From Ewingella americana ATCC 33852 (GTDB taxonomy: Bacteria; Pseudomonadota; Gammaproteobacteria; Enterobacterales; Enterobacteriaceae), in the NCBI RefSeq assembly GCF_000735345.1, contig NZ_JMPJ01000056.1, positions 35,720 through 99,719 on the forward strand: a stretch of DNA of 64,000 nt, written 5' to 3'. The position numbers were made by a program, and so were the translations under genes. Shown piece after piece: positions 1 through 8,356 of the stretch. The notes under the pieces are model-generated. The model was not told the origin of the DNA and did no database searches. It saw only the letters and a list, made by a program, of their open reading frames with translations. How positions within the stretch are numbered: position 1 is the first letter of the stretch; the number at the start of each line of letters is the position of its first letter.

Positions 1-638
1 TGGCAGAAGCCGTCGAAAACAGCCTGCAATACCTGCCGGACTCTGATCTGAACGCCATTGCCTTCTACCTCAAGAACAGCACGCCAGTGCGAGACCCTGA
101 GGATAAGCAGTCTGCCGATACCTTTGGCAAAGCCTTTAACGTCGAGGAAGGCTTGCGCGGCGCGCATCCGGCCAACGCCAACGGCACCATTGATAGCGGC
201 GCGGCGCTGTTCAGCGGCTATTGCGCCAGTTGCCACCAGCCGGACGGCTCGGGCAGTAAAAATCAGGCTTATCCATCGCTGTATAACAATACCGCGACCG
301 GGCTGGGCAATGCGTCTAACCTGATTTCGGCGATTCTGTACGGCGTTGATCGCAAGGTCGGCGATCACCACGTGCTGATGCCGAAATTTGGCGAAGGCTC
401 TTATGTCGGCCAACTTAACGACCAGCAAATCGCGGATATCTCCAACTATGTGCTGACCCACTACGGCAACGCGGCGATTCAGGTGAATGCCCATGACGTC
501 GCGGTGTTACGCGCCGGTGGGCCAATCACCCTTCTTGCCAAGTTGCAGCCTTATATGGCTCCGGCGATGGTGGCTGGCGTGGTTATCTTATTAGTGCTGA
601 TTTTCTGGCTGGGAAGACGGCGTAAAATAGTCAAGTAA
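1..638 (+). CDS. Membrane-anchored multiheme cytochrome c subunit, 3' part
   Basis: This is the C-terminal part of a c-type cytochrome; the reading frame is open from base 3, so the start lies outside the window. A CASCH haem-binding motif (CxxCH) is encoded near 223-237, and the protein ends in one hydrophobic helix followed by the basic tail GRRRKIVK. This fits the triheme cytochrome subunit of membrane-bound periplasmic dehydrogenases (gluconate 2-dehydrogenase or alcohol dehydrogenase type), which passes electrons from a periplasmic sugar or alcohol dehydrogenase to ubiquinone. Only the last haem domain is visible. The substrate cannot be read from this fragment, but the sugar-acid genes at 1.6-7 kb make a gluconate or ketogluconate enzyme plausible (inference). 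Confidence 0.8.
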   Translation, partial: AEAVENSLQYLPDSDLNAIAFYLKNSTPVRDPEDKQSADTFGKAFNVEEGLRGAHPANANGTIDSGAALFSGYCASCHQPDGSGSKNQAYPSLYNNTATGLGNASNLISAILYGVDRKVGDHHVLMPKFGEGSYVGQLNDQQIADISNYVLTHYGNAAIQVNAHDVAVLRAGGPITLLAKLQPYMAPAMVAGVVILLVLIFWLGRRRKIVK

Positions 639-671
639 GAGCCAGACCATAAGAGTGTAGGAAATACAGAA

Positions 672-696
672 AGTAGGCTTCAGAGCCTACTTTTTT
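672..696 (+). terminator. Rho-independent terminator of the cytochrome gene
   Basis: Perfect 8-bp stem (AGTAGGCT with AGCCTACT), four-base loop and a run of six T, 34 bases after the cytochrome stop codon. Confidence 0.85.
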
Positions 697-833
697 CATT
701 TTCACCGCCTTTCAAAGATCAAAATATTAACTTTTTAAATCTATACTTATTGAGTAGTTACCCTGCGTGACTATTTTGTTTCGGGTAATTATAGGTGAAG
801 TAGAAAAAAGTATTCTTGAAGGCGGATAATCCT

Positions 834-1535
834 ATGTTAAATAAATTGTCGGCGGAGTTCCTAGGAACCTTCGTTTTAGTTTTTGGTGGCTGTGGTAGTG
901 CGGTTTTGGCTGCGGCTTTTCCCGAGTTAGGTATTGGTTTTGCAGGTGTGGCACTGGCATTTGGTTTAACGGTTTTAACCATGGCTTATGCCGTGGGTCA
1001 TATATCCGGCGGCCATTTTAATCCCGCTATTACCATCGGCTTATTAGCTGGCGGTCGTTTCCCGGCGAAAGAAGTGGTTCCTTATATTGTGGCTCAGGTA
1101 CTGGGTGGTATTGCCGCCGCGGCAGTGCTGTATCTGATTGCTAGCGGCAAAGCCGGGTTTGACGCCACGGCCAGCGGCTTTGCGTCTAATGGTTATGGCG
1201 AGCATTCTCCGGGCGGCTTTTCATTAACCTCGGCGATTGTGATTGAGTTTGTATTATCAGCCGTATTCCTGATTGTTATTCATGGCGCGACAGACAAATT
1301 TGCCGCGGCGGGTTTTGCGCCTCTGGCAATTGGTCTGGCATTGACCTTAATTCATTTAATCAGTATTCCGGTGACCAATACTTCGGTAAACCCGGCGCGA
1401 AGCACGGCCGTTGCTTTATTCCAGGGAACCTGGGCTATTCAGCAACTGTGGGTATTCTGGCTGGTGCCTATTCTGGGTGGTATTGTCGGTGGGCTGATTT
1501 ATCGCTGTTTGCTTGAGAAGAAAAGTCATGCGTAG
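834..1535 (+). CDS. aqpZ: Aquaporin Z
   Basis: Water channel of the inner membrane; 233 residues, close to the 231 of E. coli AqpZ and similar along the full length. Both NPA boxes are present: NPAITIG in the first half and NPARSTAV in the second. The narrow-filter arginine follows the second NPA. I chose the ATG at 834, which gives the family N-terminus [13 protein letters not shown] and has a purine-rich AAGGCGG just upstream; the in-frame ATG at 816 would add six unconserved residues. It has its own intergenic regions on both sides and a strong terminator downstream, so it is probably monocistronic. Confidence 0.95.
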   Translation: MLNKLSAEFLGTFVLVFGGCGSAVLAAAFPELGIGFAGVALAFGLTVLTMAYAVGHISGGHFNPAITIGLLAGGRFPAKEVVPYIVAQVLGGIAAAAVLYLIASGKAGFDATASGFASNGYGEHSPGGFSLTSAIVIEFVLSAVFLIVIHGATDKFAAAGFAPLAIGLALTLIHLISIPVTNTSVNPARSTAVALFQGTWAIQQLWVFWLVPILGGIVGGLIYRCLLEKKSHA

Positions 1536-1566
1536 TCTGCGCAATAAGCTTTTTGTTATCTAATTG

Positions 1567-1597
1567 AAAGCGCCCGATAATCTCTCGGGCGCTTTAT
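1567..1597. terminator. Bidirectional terminator between aqpZ and a convergent dehydrogenase
   Basis: Perfect 11-bp stem AAAGCGCCCGA / TCGGGCGCTTT with a seven-base loop. Flanking A and T bases suit both directions. It sits between the convergent ends of aqpZ and the short-chain dehydrogenase. Confidence 0.85.
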
Positions 1598-1634
1598 TTA
1601 AATGAAGAATTAAAACAAACAATCTTAATAGTGA

Positions 1635-2378
1635 TTAACCGCGCCCGACCAATGGCATTGCTGACGCCATAATGGTCATGGATAACACATTGGTATCCAG
1701 CGGCAGTCCAGCCATAAAGGCTACGGCCTCGCCCACTCTGTCTACTGGGATCACCGGCTCTTCGGCAATCTCACCGTTAGCCTGCATTCTGCCTGCCAGC
1801 GCCAAATTGCCCATGTCCGTCGAAGCATTGCCAATGTCGATTTGCCCACAGGTGATGTTGAAGGCGCGGCCATCCAGCGCCGTCGATTTGGTCAAGCCGG
1901 TGATGGCGTGCTTGCTGGCGGTATAAGGGGCTGAGTTTGGTCGCGGCGACTGGGCCGAAATCGAGCCATTGTTGATGATTCTGCCCCCCATCGGGTTTTG
2001 CTGTTTCATCAACCCCACGGCGGCGCGGGTGCATAAGAACGCGCCGGTCAGGTTGGTGTTGATCACGGATAGCCACTCTTGCACCGGCAACTGCTCGATG
2101 GGCAGGTCTTTGGCATTGGTGCCCGCGTTGTTAAACAGCAGGTCCAGTCGGCCAAAGGTGGCTTGAATATCGGCGAACAGCGCCTCCACCGATTCAGGGC
2201 TGGTGACATCCAGTTGGCGAGCAATCGCCCGCCCGGAAGGCAGTTCCACCAGCGCCTGCTCCAGCTTCTGCGGATTGCGCCCGGTGATGATCACCGTAAA
2301 GCCAATCTCGGTCAGCGCTTTCGCCGCGTTCAACCCAATACCACTGCCACCGCCGGTCACTAAGGCTATTTTGGTCAT
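1635..2378 (-). CDS. Short-chain dehydrogenase/reductase (SDR)
   Basis: Classical SDR of 247 residues, a cytosolic NAD(P)-dependent oxidoreductase. Visible motifs are the cofactor glycine motif TGGGSGIG at the N-terminus, NNAG in the middle, and the active-site serine followed by YTASK. The ATG at 2378 is preferred because AAGGA lies seven bases upstream; a TTG six bases further out is also in frame. It lies 27 bases downstream of the idnO-like gene on the same strand, so the two are probably co-transcribed and may act on related sugar acids or polyols. The substrate cannot be told from sequence. Confidence 0.85.
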   Translation of the reverse strand: MTKIALVTGGGSGIGLNAAKALTEIGFTVIITGRNPQKLEQALVELPSGRAIARQLDVTSPESVEALFADIQATFGRLDLLFNNAGTNAKDLPIEQLPVQEWLSVINTNLTGAFLCTRAAVGLMKQQNPMGGRIINNGSISAQSPRPNSAPYTASKHAITGLTKSTALDGRAFNITCGQIDIGNASTDMGNLALAGRMQANGEIAEEPVIPVDRVGEAVAFMAGLPLDTNVLSMTIMASAMPLVGRG

Positions 2379-2405
2379 GATCAATCCTTTTAATTCAATG
2401 CCCGT

Positions 2406-3170
2406 TTACACGGCGGCCAGCATGCCACCGTCAATAAAGAGTAGATGACCATTGACGAAATCAGAGGCCTTGGAGGACAGATATACCGCGCCGCCAATCA
2501 GCTCTTCCGGGTTGCCCCAGCGCGCGGCCGGTGTGCGTTTGCACAACCAGTCGGAGAACTCTTTGTTATCCACCAGCGCCTGCGTCATATCCGTTTTGAA
2601 GTAGCCCGGCGCGATGCCGTTGACCTGAATATTGTAGCGCGCCAGCTCGACGCACATGCCGCGCGTTAACATCTTCACCGCCCCTTTCGACGCGGCGTAA
2701 GGCGTGATGGTGTCGCGACCCAGCTCACTCTGCATTGAGCCAATGTTGATGATTTTGCCGCGTTCGCGTTTCACCATGTAGCGAGCCACGGCCTGCGACA
2801 CCAGGAAGACGGATTTTTGGTTAACGGCCACGATGTCATCCCAATCTTTCTCTGGGAATTCGGTGAATTTGTGGCGGCGCTGGATACCGGCGTTGTTGAC
2901 CAAGACGTCAATCGGACCGATTTTACTTTCAATTTGGTCAATGGCGGCGTTCACCGCTTTGCTGTCGGTGACGTCAAAGGAGACGGCGTGAGCAATAAAA
3001 CCTTCGCCGCGCAGCGCCTCGGCCGCCTTTTCGGTGGTGTCTTGCGAGGTGCCGTTGACGATAATTTCTGCGCCGTGCTGCGCCAGCCCTTTCGCCAGCA
3101 GGAAGCCAATACCGCGCGTTGAGCCGGTGACCAGAATTCTTTTATTATCGAGGGAGAACAGGTTTGTCAT
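2406..3170 (-). CDS. idnO: Gluconate 5-dehydrogenase (5-ketogluconate reductase), IdnO type
   Basis: SDR of 254 residues that matches E. coli IdnO along its whole length, including NAGIQRRHKFTEFPE, SMQSELGRDTITPYAASKG, NIQVNGIAPGYFKTDMT and the C-terminal FVNGHLLFIDGGML. IdnO interconverts 5-keto-D-gluconate and D-gluconate in the cytosol in the L-idonate/ketogluconate pathway. The glycine motif TGSTRGIG and catalytic YAASK are intact. It is the first gene of a two-gene minus-strand unit with the SDR at 1635-2378. It diverges from a GntR/IdnR-type regulator, with a CRP-like site in the shared 201-bp region. No idnD, idnK or idnT lies beside it in this window. Confidence 0.9.
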   Translation of the reverse strand: MTNLFSLDNKRILVTGSTRGIGFLLAKGLAQHGAEIIVNGTSQDTTEKAAEALRGEGFIAHAVSFDVTDSKAVNAAIDQIESKIGPIDVLVNNAGIQRRHKFTEFPEKDWDDIVAVNQKSVFLVSQAVARYMVKRERGKIINIGSMQSELGRDTITPYAASKGAVKMLTRGMCVELARYNIQVNGIAPGYFKTDMTQALVDNKEFSDWLCKRTPAARWGNPEELIGGAVYLSSKASDFVNGHLLFIDGGMLAAV

Positions 3171-3248
3171 GATGGCGTCCGTCTAAAAATAAGCTGTAAA
3201 AGTGATGAATTCGTTATGTCACACTTAAACGGTTTATCGGCGGGCAAA

Positions 3249-3266
3249 CTGTGACGCAGATCACTG
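3249..3266. promoter_or_regulatory. CRP-binding site between idnO and its regulator
   Basis: TGTGA-N6-TCACT at 3250-3265 differs from the CRP consensus TGTGA-N6-TCACA at one position and has the right spacing. It lies about 80 bases upstream of the idnO start and about 105 upstream of the regulator start. Catabolite control fits a sugar-acid pathway. Confidence 0.65.
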
Positions 3267-3371
3267 TGCTCCGTGTTAACAAACTCTGTTACCACAAGCG
3301 TGATCGCTATCATTTTGCTAACATGTTTCCTGCATGATCATGCTTCTTTCTTCTTACAGGACCCTGCACGG

Positions 3372-4355
3372 ATGAGAAACCAGCGCGTCACCTTGCAAGA
3401 TATCGCGTTACTCGCCGATGTGACCAAAATGACCGTCAGCCGTTTTTTGCGTACCCCTGAAAAGGTGTCGCCCGAGACGCGCGATCGCATAGCTAAAGTC
3501 ATGGAAGAAGTGGGCTACCCGCTGGAAGATGTCGAACGGCCGCAAAAGACGCCGCGCATCGGCATTCTGGTCCCCTCCTTCAATAATCAGATCTTCTCAG
3601 ATTTGCTGGCGGGTATTGAATCTGTCACCTCGCAACAGGGCTATCAGACGCTGGTGGTCAACTACGAGTACAGCAAAGAGCGGGAAGAAGAGCATATTAT
3701 CAACCTGCTGACCTACCAACTGGCGGGTCTTATTCTGACTGACTCGGTTCACACCCTGAAAGCCGACAAATACCTGAATGCCGCCGCCATTCCTATCGCA
3801 CAGGTGATGGACCTTGATGACACGCATGGCCGCATCGCGGTGGGCTTCGACAACTTTAAGGCCGGGTATGACATGGCGAACACCCTGCTGGCCAGCGGCA
3901 AGCAACAGGTGGTCTATTTCGGCTCGATGTCCGACGCGCGTGATAAAAAGCGCTATCAGGGTTACAGCTTGGCGATGCAAGAACACGGGCTGGAGCCAAT
4001 GCACATCACGCCGAACCGCGTGTCGTCGGTGTCGATTGGCGCGGGCATGTTAGCGCTGGCGCAGCAGCTCTACCCTGAGGTTAACGCGGTGTTATGTACC
4101 AACGATGATATCGCGGTGGGCGTGTTACAAGAGTGCCTGAAGCAAGGGATCAAAATCCCCGAGCAGATGGCGATTTCCGGCTTCCACGGCTTGGATATTG
4201 GCCTCGCCACCACCCCGGTGCTGGCCAGTGTGATCACCCCACGTTTTGAAATGGGTAAAGTGGCTGCTGAGATATTACTGAAAAAAATCAAAAACCTGCC
4301 GACCATTGAACGCGTCGACCTGCATTACCGCATCTCCCTCGGCGGCACGATTTAA
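3372..4355 (+). CDS. LacI-family regulator of the GntR/IdnR type
   Basis: DNA-binding repressor/activator of 327 residues. The start at 3372 gives MRNQRVTLQDIALLADVTKM, close to the IdnR N-terminus; the longer upstream reading is hydrophobic and unlike the family. The helix-turn-helix TKMTVSRFLR, the sugar-binding domain opening IGILVPSFNNQIFSDLLAGI and the C-terminal LASVITPRFEMGKVAAEILL all follow E. coli IdnR. The linker between the two domains is odd: it reads GYPLEDVERPQKTPRIG where IdnR/GntR proteins have a Y-x-PN-x-A hinge helix. It probably senses a gluconate, idonate or ketogluconate compound (inference) and controls the divergent idnO unit and the downstream 4539-6957 unit. Confidence 0.85.
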   Translation: MRNQRVTLQDIALLADVTKMTVSRFLRTPEKVSPETRDRIAKVMEEVGYPLEDVERPQKTPRIGILVPSFNNQIFSDLLAGIESVTSQQGYQTLVVNYEYSKEREEEHIINLLTYQLAGLILTDSVHTLKADKYLNAAAIPIAQVMDLDDTHGRIAVGFDNFKAGYDMANTLLASGKQQVVYFGSMSDARDKKRYQGYSLAMQEHGLEPMHITPNRVSSVSIGAGMLALAQQLYPEVNAVLCTNDDIAVGVLQECLKQGIKIPEQMAISGFHGLDIGLATTPVLASVITPRFEMGKVAAEILLKKIKNLPTIERVDLHYRISLGGTI

Positions 4356-4365
4356 CACGCCTTTC

Positions 4366-4386
4366 TCCTCCCCTCTCCGGGGAGGA
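4366..4386 (+). terminator. Hairpin after the LacI-type regulator gene
   Basis: 8-bp stem TCCTCCCC / GGGGAGGA with a five-base loop, 10 bases after the stop codon. No clear T-run follows, so it may be a weak terminator or an mRNA-end hairpin. Confidence 0.45.
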
Positions 4387-4396
4387 ACCCAGATCA

Positions 4397-4410
4397 CGTT
4401 ACCAGTAACA
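4397..4410. promoter_or_regulatory. GntR/IdnR-type operator
   Basis: CGTTACCAGTAACA contains the inverted repeat GTTAC-CA-GTAAC (4398-4409). GntR and IdnR of E. coli recognise palindromes built on TGTTAC...GTAACA. It lies between the regulator gene and the dehydrogenase-permease unit starting at 4539, next to a CRP-like site. Confidence 0.6.
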
Positions 4411-4431
4411 TCCTTTTTTAACATGATCCAA

Positions 4432-4447
4432 CGTGACTTCAGTCACA
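4432..4447. promoter_or_regulatory. CRP-binding site upstream of the hydroxyacid dehydrogenase gene
   Basis: CGTGA-CTTCAG-TCACA matches the TGTGA-N6-TCACA consensus at nine of ten positions. Its centre is 99 bases before the start codon at 4539. Confidence 0.65.
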
Positions 4448-4538
4448 AAATAGTTTCCTGAAAATGCTTTTATTAGGACATCGACTGAGAAGTGCAGTGT
4501 CACTTTAAAGATAATCCGAATAGCAGCAGGTAACTGAC

Positions 4539-5462
4539 ATGACTTCACTGAATAAAGCGCGGGTATTAATTCTGGCTCCGGTAATGGACAGTCTGACTGA
4601 AAAACTGGAACAACAGTTTTCAGTTGAGAAATATTTTGAGCAGGATGATCCGCACTCATTTCTGGCCAATAAAGGGAAAGGCATTGTCGGCTTAGTCACC
4701 CGTGGAGATTTCGGCGCGAAAAATAGCGTGCTGGAATTACTGCCGGACTTAAAGGTTATTTCGGTATTTGGCGTCGGCACCGATGCCATTGATTTAGACT
4801 ATACCGCCGATAAAAATATCCACGTCGAAATTACCGAAGGGGTATTAACCGACGACGTCGCCGATATGGCTTTGGCGCTATTACTCGCCACCTCGCGCAA
4901 TATTTGTCAGGCCGACCAATTTGTTCGTGAGGGTAAATGGCAAAACGGCGGTTTCCCATTATCCAGCAAAGTCAGTGGCAAACGCGTGGGCATTTTCGGC
5001 ATGGGTCAGATTGGTCAAGCCATTGCCCGCCGCGCGCTGGGCTTCGACATGACCGTGGCATACGCCAGCAACCACAAGAAGCCCGAGCTACCTTACACCT
5101 TCTACCCTGACGTTAAGCAGCTGGCAGCCGAAAGCGATGTGTTAATTATCGCCGTTTCTGGTGGGCCAAAATCAGCCGGAATTATCGACAAATCGGTATT
5201 TAATGCCCTGCCAAACAGCGCGCTGGTGATCAATATTTCCCGCGGCAGCGTGATTAACCAAGGCGATTTAATTCAGGCATTAACCGATAAGCAAATTGCC
5301 GGTGCGGGCCTCGACGTATTTGCCGAAGAACCTAATGTACCGCAGGAATTAATTGCCATGACCAATGTGGTATTACAGCCACACTTGGGCAGCGCAACCC
5401 ACGAAACGCGTCAGGCAATGAGTGAGAAAGTCCTGAGCAACTTACATAAACGTTTGGATTAA
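4539..5462 (+). CDS. D-isomer-specific 2-hydroxyacid dehydrogenase
   Basis: NAD(P)-dependent cytosolic reductase of 307 residues. The Rossmann motif GIFGMGQIGQAIARRALG is near residue 150. The catalytic arginine is in NISRGSV, the glutamate in FAEEP and the histidine in QPHLGSATHETR. Family members reduce glyoxylate, hydroxypyruvate or 2-ketogluconate. It is followed after 139 bases by an ACS-type permease on the same strand, and both lie behind a GntR/IdnR-type operator and a CRP site. This suggests a 2-ketoaldonate reductase paired with its uptake system (inference). It is not a close match to E. coli GhrB beyond the shared motifs. Confidence 0.85.
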   Translation: MTSLNKARVLILAPVMDSLTEKLEQQFSVEKYFEQDDPHSFLANKGKGIVGLVTRGDFGAKNSVLELLPDLKVISVFGVGTDAIDLDYTADKNIHVEITEGVLTDDVADMALALLLATSRNICQADQFVREGKWQNGGFPLSSKVSGKRVGIFGMGQIGQAIARRALGFDMTVAYASNHKKPELPYTFYPDVKQLAAESDVLIIAVSGGPKSAGIIDKSVFNALPNSALVINISRGSVINQGDLIQALTDKQIAGAGLDVFAEEPNVPQELIAMTNVVLQPHLGSATHETRQAMSEKVLSNLHKRLD

Positions 5463-5549
5463 AATTAAACCAAGTACTTCCGTCACTCCCCAAGACCTTA
5501 AAAAAGGCGTTATTAAAAGCGCTTTATATAAGAACTGATGGACCCTTTG

Positions 5550-5569
5550 CCGGTGATGCAAATCACCGG
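5550..5569. promoter_or_regulatory. Inverted repeat upstream of the permease gene
   Basis: CCGGTGAT-GCAA-ATCACCGG is a perfect 8-bp inverted repeat 32 bases before the permease start codon. No T-run follows, so an operator or a leader hairpin is likelier than a terminator. The binding protein is unknown. Confidence 0.45.
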
Positions 5570-5601
5570 TAGAGATTCCCTGTATAACCGAGGTGTTAAC
5601 G

Positions 5602-6957
5602 ATGGATAATAAAATCCCTAAAGCCCGTTGGTTACGCGTCATCACACCAATATTAATCGCCTGTATTATCTCCTTTATGGACCGGGTGAATATTAGTTTT
5701 GCGATGCCCGGCGGCATGGATGCTGAATTAGGTATTACCGCCTCGATGGCCGGTCTTGCGGCAGGTATTTTCTTCATTGGTTATCTGTTCTTACAGGTGC
5801 CCGGCGGCAGCATTGCCGTTCACGGCAGCGGCCGCAAATTTATTGCGTGGTCACTGGTGGCGTGGGCGGTAATTTCCGTGCTGACCGGCATGGTCACCAA
5901 CCAATATCAACTGCTGTTCCTGCGCTTCGCACTGGGTGTCTCCGAAGGCGGGATGCTGCCGGTGGTACTGACCATGGTCAGCAACTGGTTCCCGGATAAA
6001 GAGCGCGGCCGCGCTAACGCTTATGTGCTGATGTTCGCCCCGCTCGGCGGCATGATCACCGCCCCGCTCTCCGGCCTGATTATTGACGCACTCGACTGGC
6101 GCTGGTTGTTTATCATCGAAGGCGGCCTGTCGCTGGCAGTGATGATGTTCTGGTGGTTCACCATCAGCGACCGTCCGGAAGAAGCAAAATGGCTGTCCGA
6201 GCGCGAACGCGACTACTTGGTAACAGAGCTGAACCGCGAGCGTGAAGCCCTGCGCGCCTTGGCTCCGGTGCAGCGCGCGCCGCTGAAAGAGGTGTTCCTC
6301 AACGGTTCGATTCGCAAACTGATCATCATTAACTTCTTCTACCAGAGCGGGATATACGGCTACACCCTGTGGCTGCCAACCATCTTGAAAAACCTGACCG
6401 GCGGCGACATGAGTTCGGTGGGCATGCTGGCCATCATCCCTTACGTCTGCACCATGCTGGGTATTTTGACCATGTCGGTGTTCTCCGATAAAACCGGCAA
6501 ACGCCGCCTGTTTATCGTGTTGCCGCTGTGTGGTTTTGCCGCCTGTCTCGCCGCGTCGGTGATGGCGAGCGGCAATATCTGGGTTTCCTACGGGTTCTTG
6601 GTCGGCAGCGGGTTCTTCTTGCAGGCCGCCACCAGCGCCTTCTGGACCATCCCGAGCAAAGTCACTACGCCTGAAGTGGCAGGCAGCGCGCGCGGCGTGA
6701 TCAACGGTCTGGGTAACCTCGGCGGCTTCTGCGGCCCTTATCTGGTGGGCGTGCTGGTCGGCCTGTATGGTCAAAGCACGGCGATTTACGCGCTGGTTGC
6801 CTCCCTGCTGATTGCCGCACTGGTTACCATGACCTTGCCGAAAGAGTGCGATATGGCGCTGGTTCCCGGCGCTCGTGCCAAGGCGATGGCGGATGACTAC
6901 GCGCGAGCTAAAGCCTCGCGGAAAAGCCAGAGCGTGAATGCGCAGATTGCAGGATAA
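5602..6957 (+). CDS. MFS permease of the anion:cation symporter family (sugar-acid uptake)
   Basis: Inner-membrane transporter of 451 residues with about 12 hydrophobic segments. The ACS-family signature is visible in helix 1 (FMDRVNISFA) and around helices 4-5 (GVSEGGMLPVVLTMVSNWFP, followed by DKERGRANA). This family imports organic acids such as glucarate, galactonate, hexuronates and tartrate. The ATG at 5602 is chosen because GAGG lies just upstream; an in-frame GTG lies nine bases earlier. It is downstream of the 2-hydroxyacid dehydrogenase and probably brings in the keto-sugar acid that the enzyme reduces (inference). Confidence 0.85.
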   Translation: MDNKIPKARWLRVITPILIACIISFMDRVNISFAMPGGMDAELGITASMAGLAAGIFFIGYLFLQVPGGSIAVHGSGRKFIAWSLVAWAVISVLTGMVTNQYQLLFLRFALGVSEGGMLPVVLTMVSNWFPDKERGRANAYVLMFAPLGGMITAPLSGLIIDALDWRWLFIIEGGLSLAVMMFWWFTISDRPEEAKWLSERERDYLVTELNREREALRALAPVQRAPLKEVFLNGSIRKLIIINFFYQSGIYGYTLWLPTILKNLTGGDMSSVGMLAIIPYVCTMLGILTMSVFSDKTGKRRLFIVLPLCGFAACLAASVMASGNIWVSYGFLVGSGFFLQAATSAFWTIPSKVTTPEVAGSARGVINGLGNLGGFCGPYLVGVLVGLYGQSTAIYALVASLLIAALVTMTLPKECDMALVPGARAKAMADDYARAKASRKSQSVNAQIAG

Positions 6958-6967
6958 AAACGGACGT

Positions 6968-6998
6968 TGGCTCCCTGCCCTAGAACGGGAGGGAGCCA
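6968..6998. terminator. Hairpin between convergent permease and bcr genes
   Basis: TGGCTCCCTGCCC pairs with GGGAGGGAGCCA with one mismatch. On the minus strand a GTTTTT follows about 10 bases later, so it may serve bcr; the plus strand has no T-run. Confidence 0.5.
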
Positions 6999-7009
6999 GA
7001 AGAAGTGAC

Positions 7010-8224
7010 TTAAGACTCTTTCGCCACGGCCGCTTTTAGCGGCCGACTTGCATATAAGTACAGCATCATGGCGATAGCCACGCAGAACGCCATACTGATG
7101 GTCATCGGCCAAGCGCTGTGTGCAGGCACCATCGCCAACAGCGCGGTGATCAACGCCCCGGTGCCGAAACGCAGGGTTCCCGCCAGAGACGCCGCCGTGC
7201 CCGCCATGTGTGGGAAATCATCCATAATGACCGCCATCGCATTCGACGTCACCATGGCAATCACCCCGACATAGCCTGCCACGCCGATAACCAGCATCCA
7301 GAATGGCAGGTTGAAGATGCACACAATCACCATCCACAGCCCCATCACGAACTGCACAATCAGCCCGAAACGGAACATCCACTCAGCCCCTTTGCGGCGC
7401 ACATAGCGGCCGTTAATCACCGTCAAGATAACCAGCGCCACCACGTTCAGAGCAAAGTAGAAACCAAAGTTCTGCGGAGAAACGCCGTTCAGCTCGATAT
7501 AGACAAAAGGCCCGGCGCTGAGGAAGGAGAACATCCCAGCGAAGGAGAAGCCGCTCGCCAGCATGTAGCTCAGCACGCGCTTATGGCGGAACAGCGTGGC
7601 GAAGTTGCCAAGGCTGGTGCGTAGACGGAATTTCTGCCGACGCTCAACCGGCAGCGTCTCTTTAATAAAGACCCCCACCAGCGTGGCGGCGATCAGCGCG
7701 GCAATCGCCATCGCCCAAAAAATCGCATGCCAGCTAAACACCACCATCAGCAATCCGCCGAGCATTGGGGCCAGCAGCGGAGCGACGGTCATGACCAGCA
7801 CCACAAAAGACATCATTCGGGAGAATTCGTCTTTGGTGAACATGTCGCGCATCAGGGCGTTGATCACCACGCTGGCTGCCGCCGCAGACAGGCCGTGCAG
7901 GAAACGCATGTGGACCAGCTGCTCAATCGACTGCGCCATGGCACAGGCCGCCGCCGCTAAAGCGAAGACCAGTACGCCCCAGAAGATAACCGGCTTACGG
8001 CCAAGGCTGTCTGCCATCGGACCGTAGAAGAGCTGCCCAACGGCAAAGCCCAGCGTGTAAGCGCTGAGGGTCATTTGCACATTGCCCGCTGGCACGCCAA
8101 ACTCTTTGGCAATCACCGGCATACTCGGCAAGTACATGTCGATAGCCAACGGCATCAACATCGACAGCAGTCCCAAAATGAAGATCAAACCCACATGGGA
8201 TACCCGTTTCTCTTCCACGTTCAC
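7010..8224 (-). CDS. bcr: Bcr/CflA-family multidrug efflux MFS transporter
   Basis: Inner-membrane proton antiporter of 404 residues that follows E. coli Bcr (bicyclomycin/sulfonamide resistance) end to end. Matches include [38 protein letters not shown] (the motif A loop), [20 protein letters not shown] and [15 protein letters not shown]. It starts with GTG at 8224, with GGAG close upstream; a second in-frame GTG two codons later is possible. It is next to rsuA, as in E. coli. Confidence 0.92.
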   Translation of the reverse strand: MNVEEKRVSHVGLIFILGLLSMLMPLAIDMYLPSMPVIAKEFGVPAGNVQMTLSAYTLGFAVGQLFYGPMADSLGRKPVIFWGVLVFALAAAACAMAQSIEQLVHMRFLHGLSAAAASVVINALMRDMFTKDEFSRMMSFVVLVMTVAPLLAPMLGGLLMVVFSWHAIFWAMAIAALIAATLVGVFIKETLPVERRQKFRLRTSLGNFATLFRHKRVLSYMLASGFSFAGMFSFLSAGPFVYIELNGVSPQNFGFYFALNVVALVILTVINGRYVRRKGAEWMFRFGLIVQFVMGLWMVIVCIFNLPFWMLVIGVAGYVGVIAMVTSNAMAVIMDDFPHMAGTAASLAGTLRFGTGALITALLAMVPAHSAWPMTISMAFCVAIAMMLYLYASRPLKAAVAKES

Positions 8225-8267
8225 CTGCTCCTTTTCACGACATAAAAATCATTAATCACTAGAGCCA

Positions 8268-8356
8268 AACCCTAAATCATTCGTGTTGCAACCAGGCGGC
8301 AACCGGGGTGAGCTAGGGCAGCCAACGCCGTTGCAGCGCGAAGGATGACGGGTTTA
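8268..8356 (-). repeat. Dispersed intergenic repeat, internally deleted copy
   Basis: The stretch between bcr and rsuA resembles the reverse complement of 11658-11790. Both ends align: GTTGCA...AGGCGGCAA on the left, and CCAACGC...GCAGC followed by GAAGGATGA on the right. The central 45 bases or so are missing here. The repeat runs into the last codon of rsuA. It looks like a palindromic intergenic element of the type scattered through Yersinia and Serratia genomes. Confidence 0.6.

Noticed and set aside
5851-6774. 307-codon minus-strand ORF opposite the sugar-acid permease
   Set aside because: Gln/His/Ala-rich shadow of a membrane protein gene with no family resemblance.
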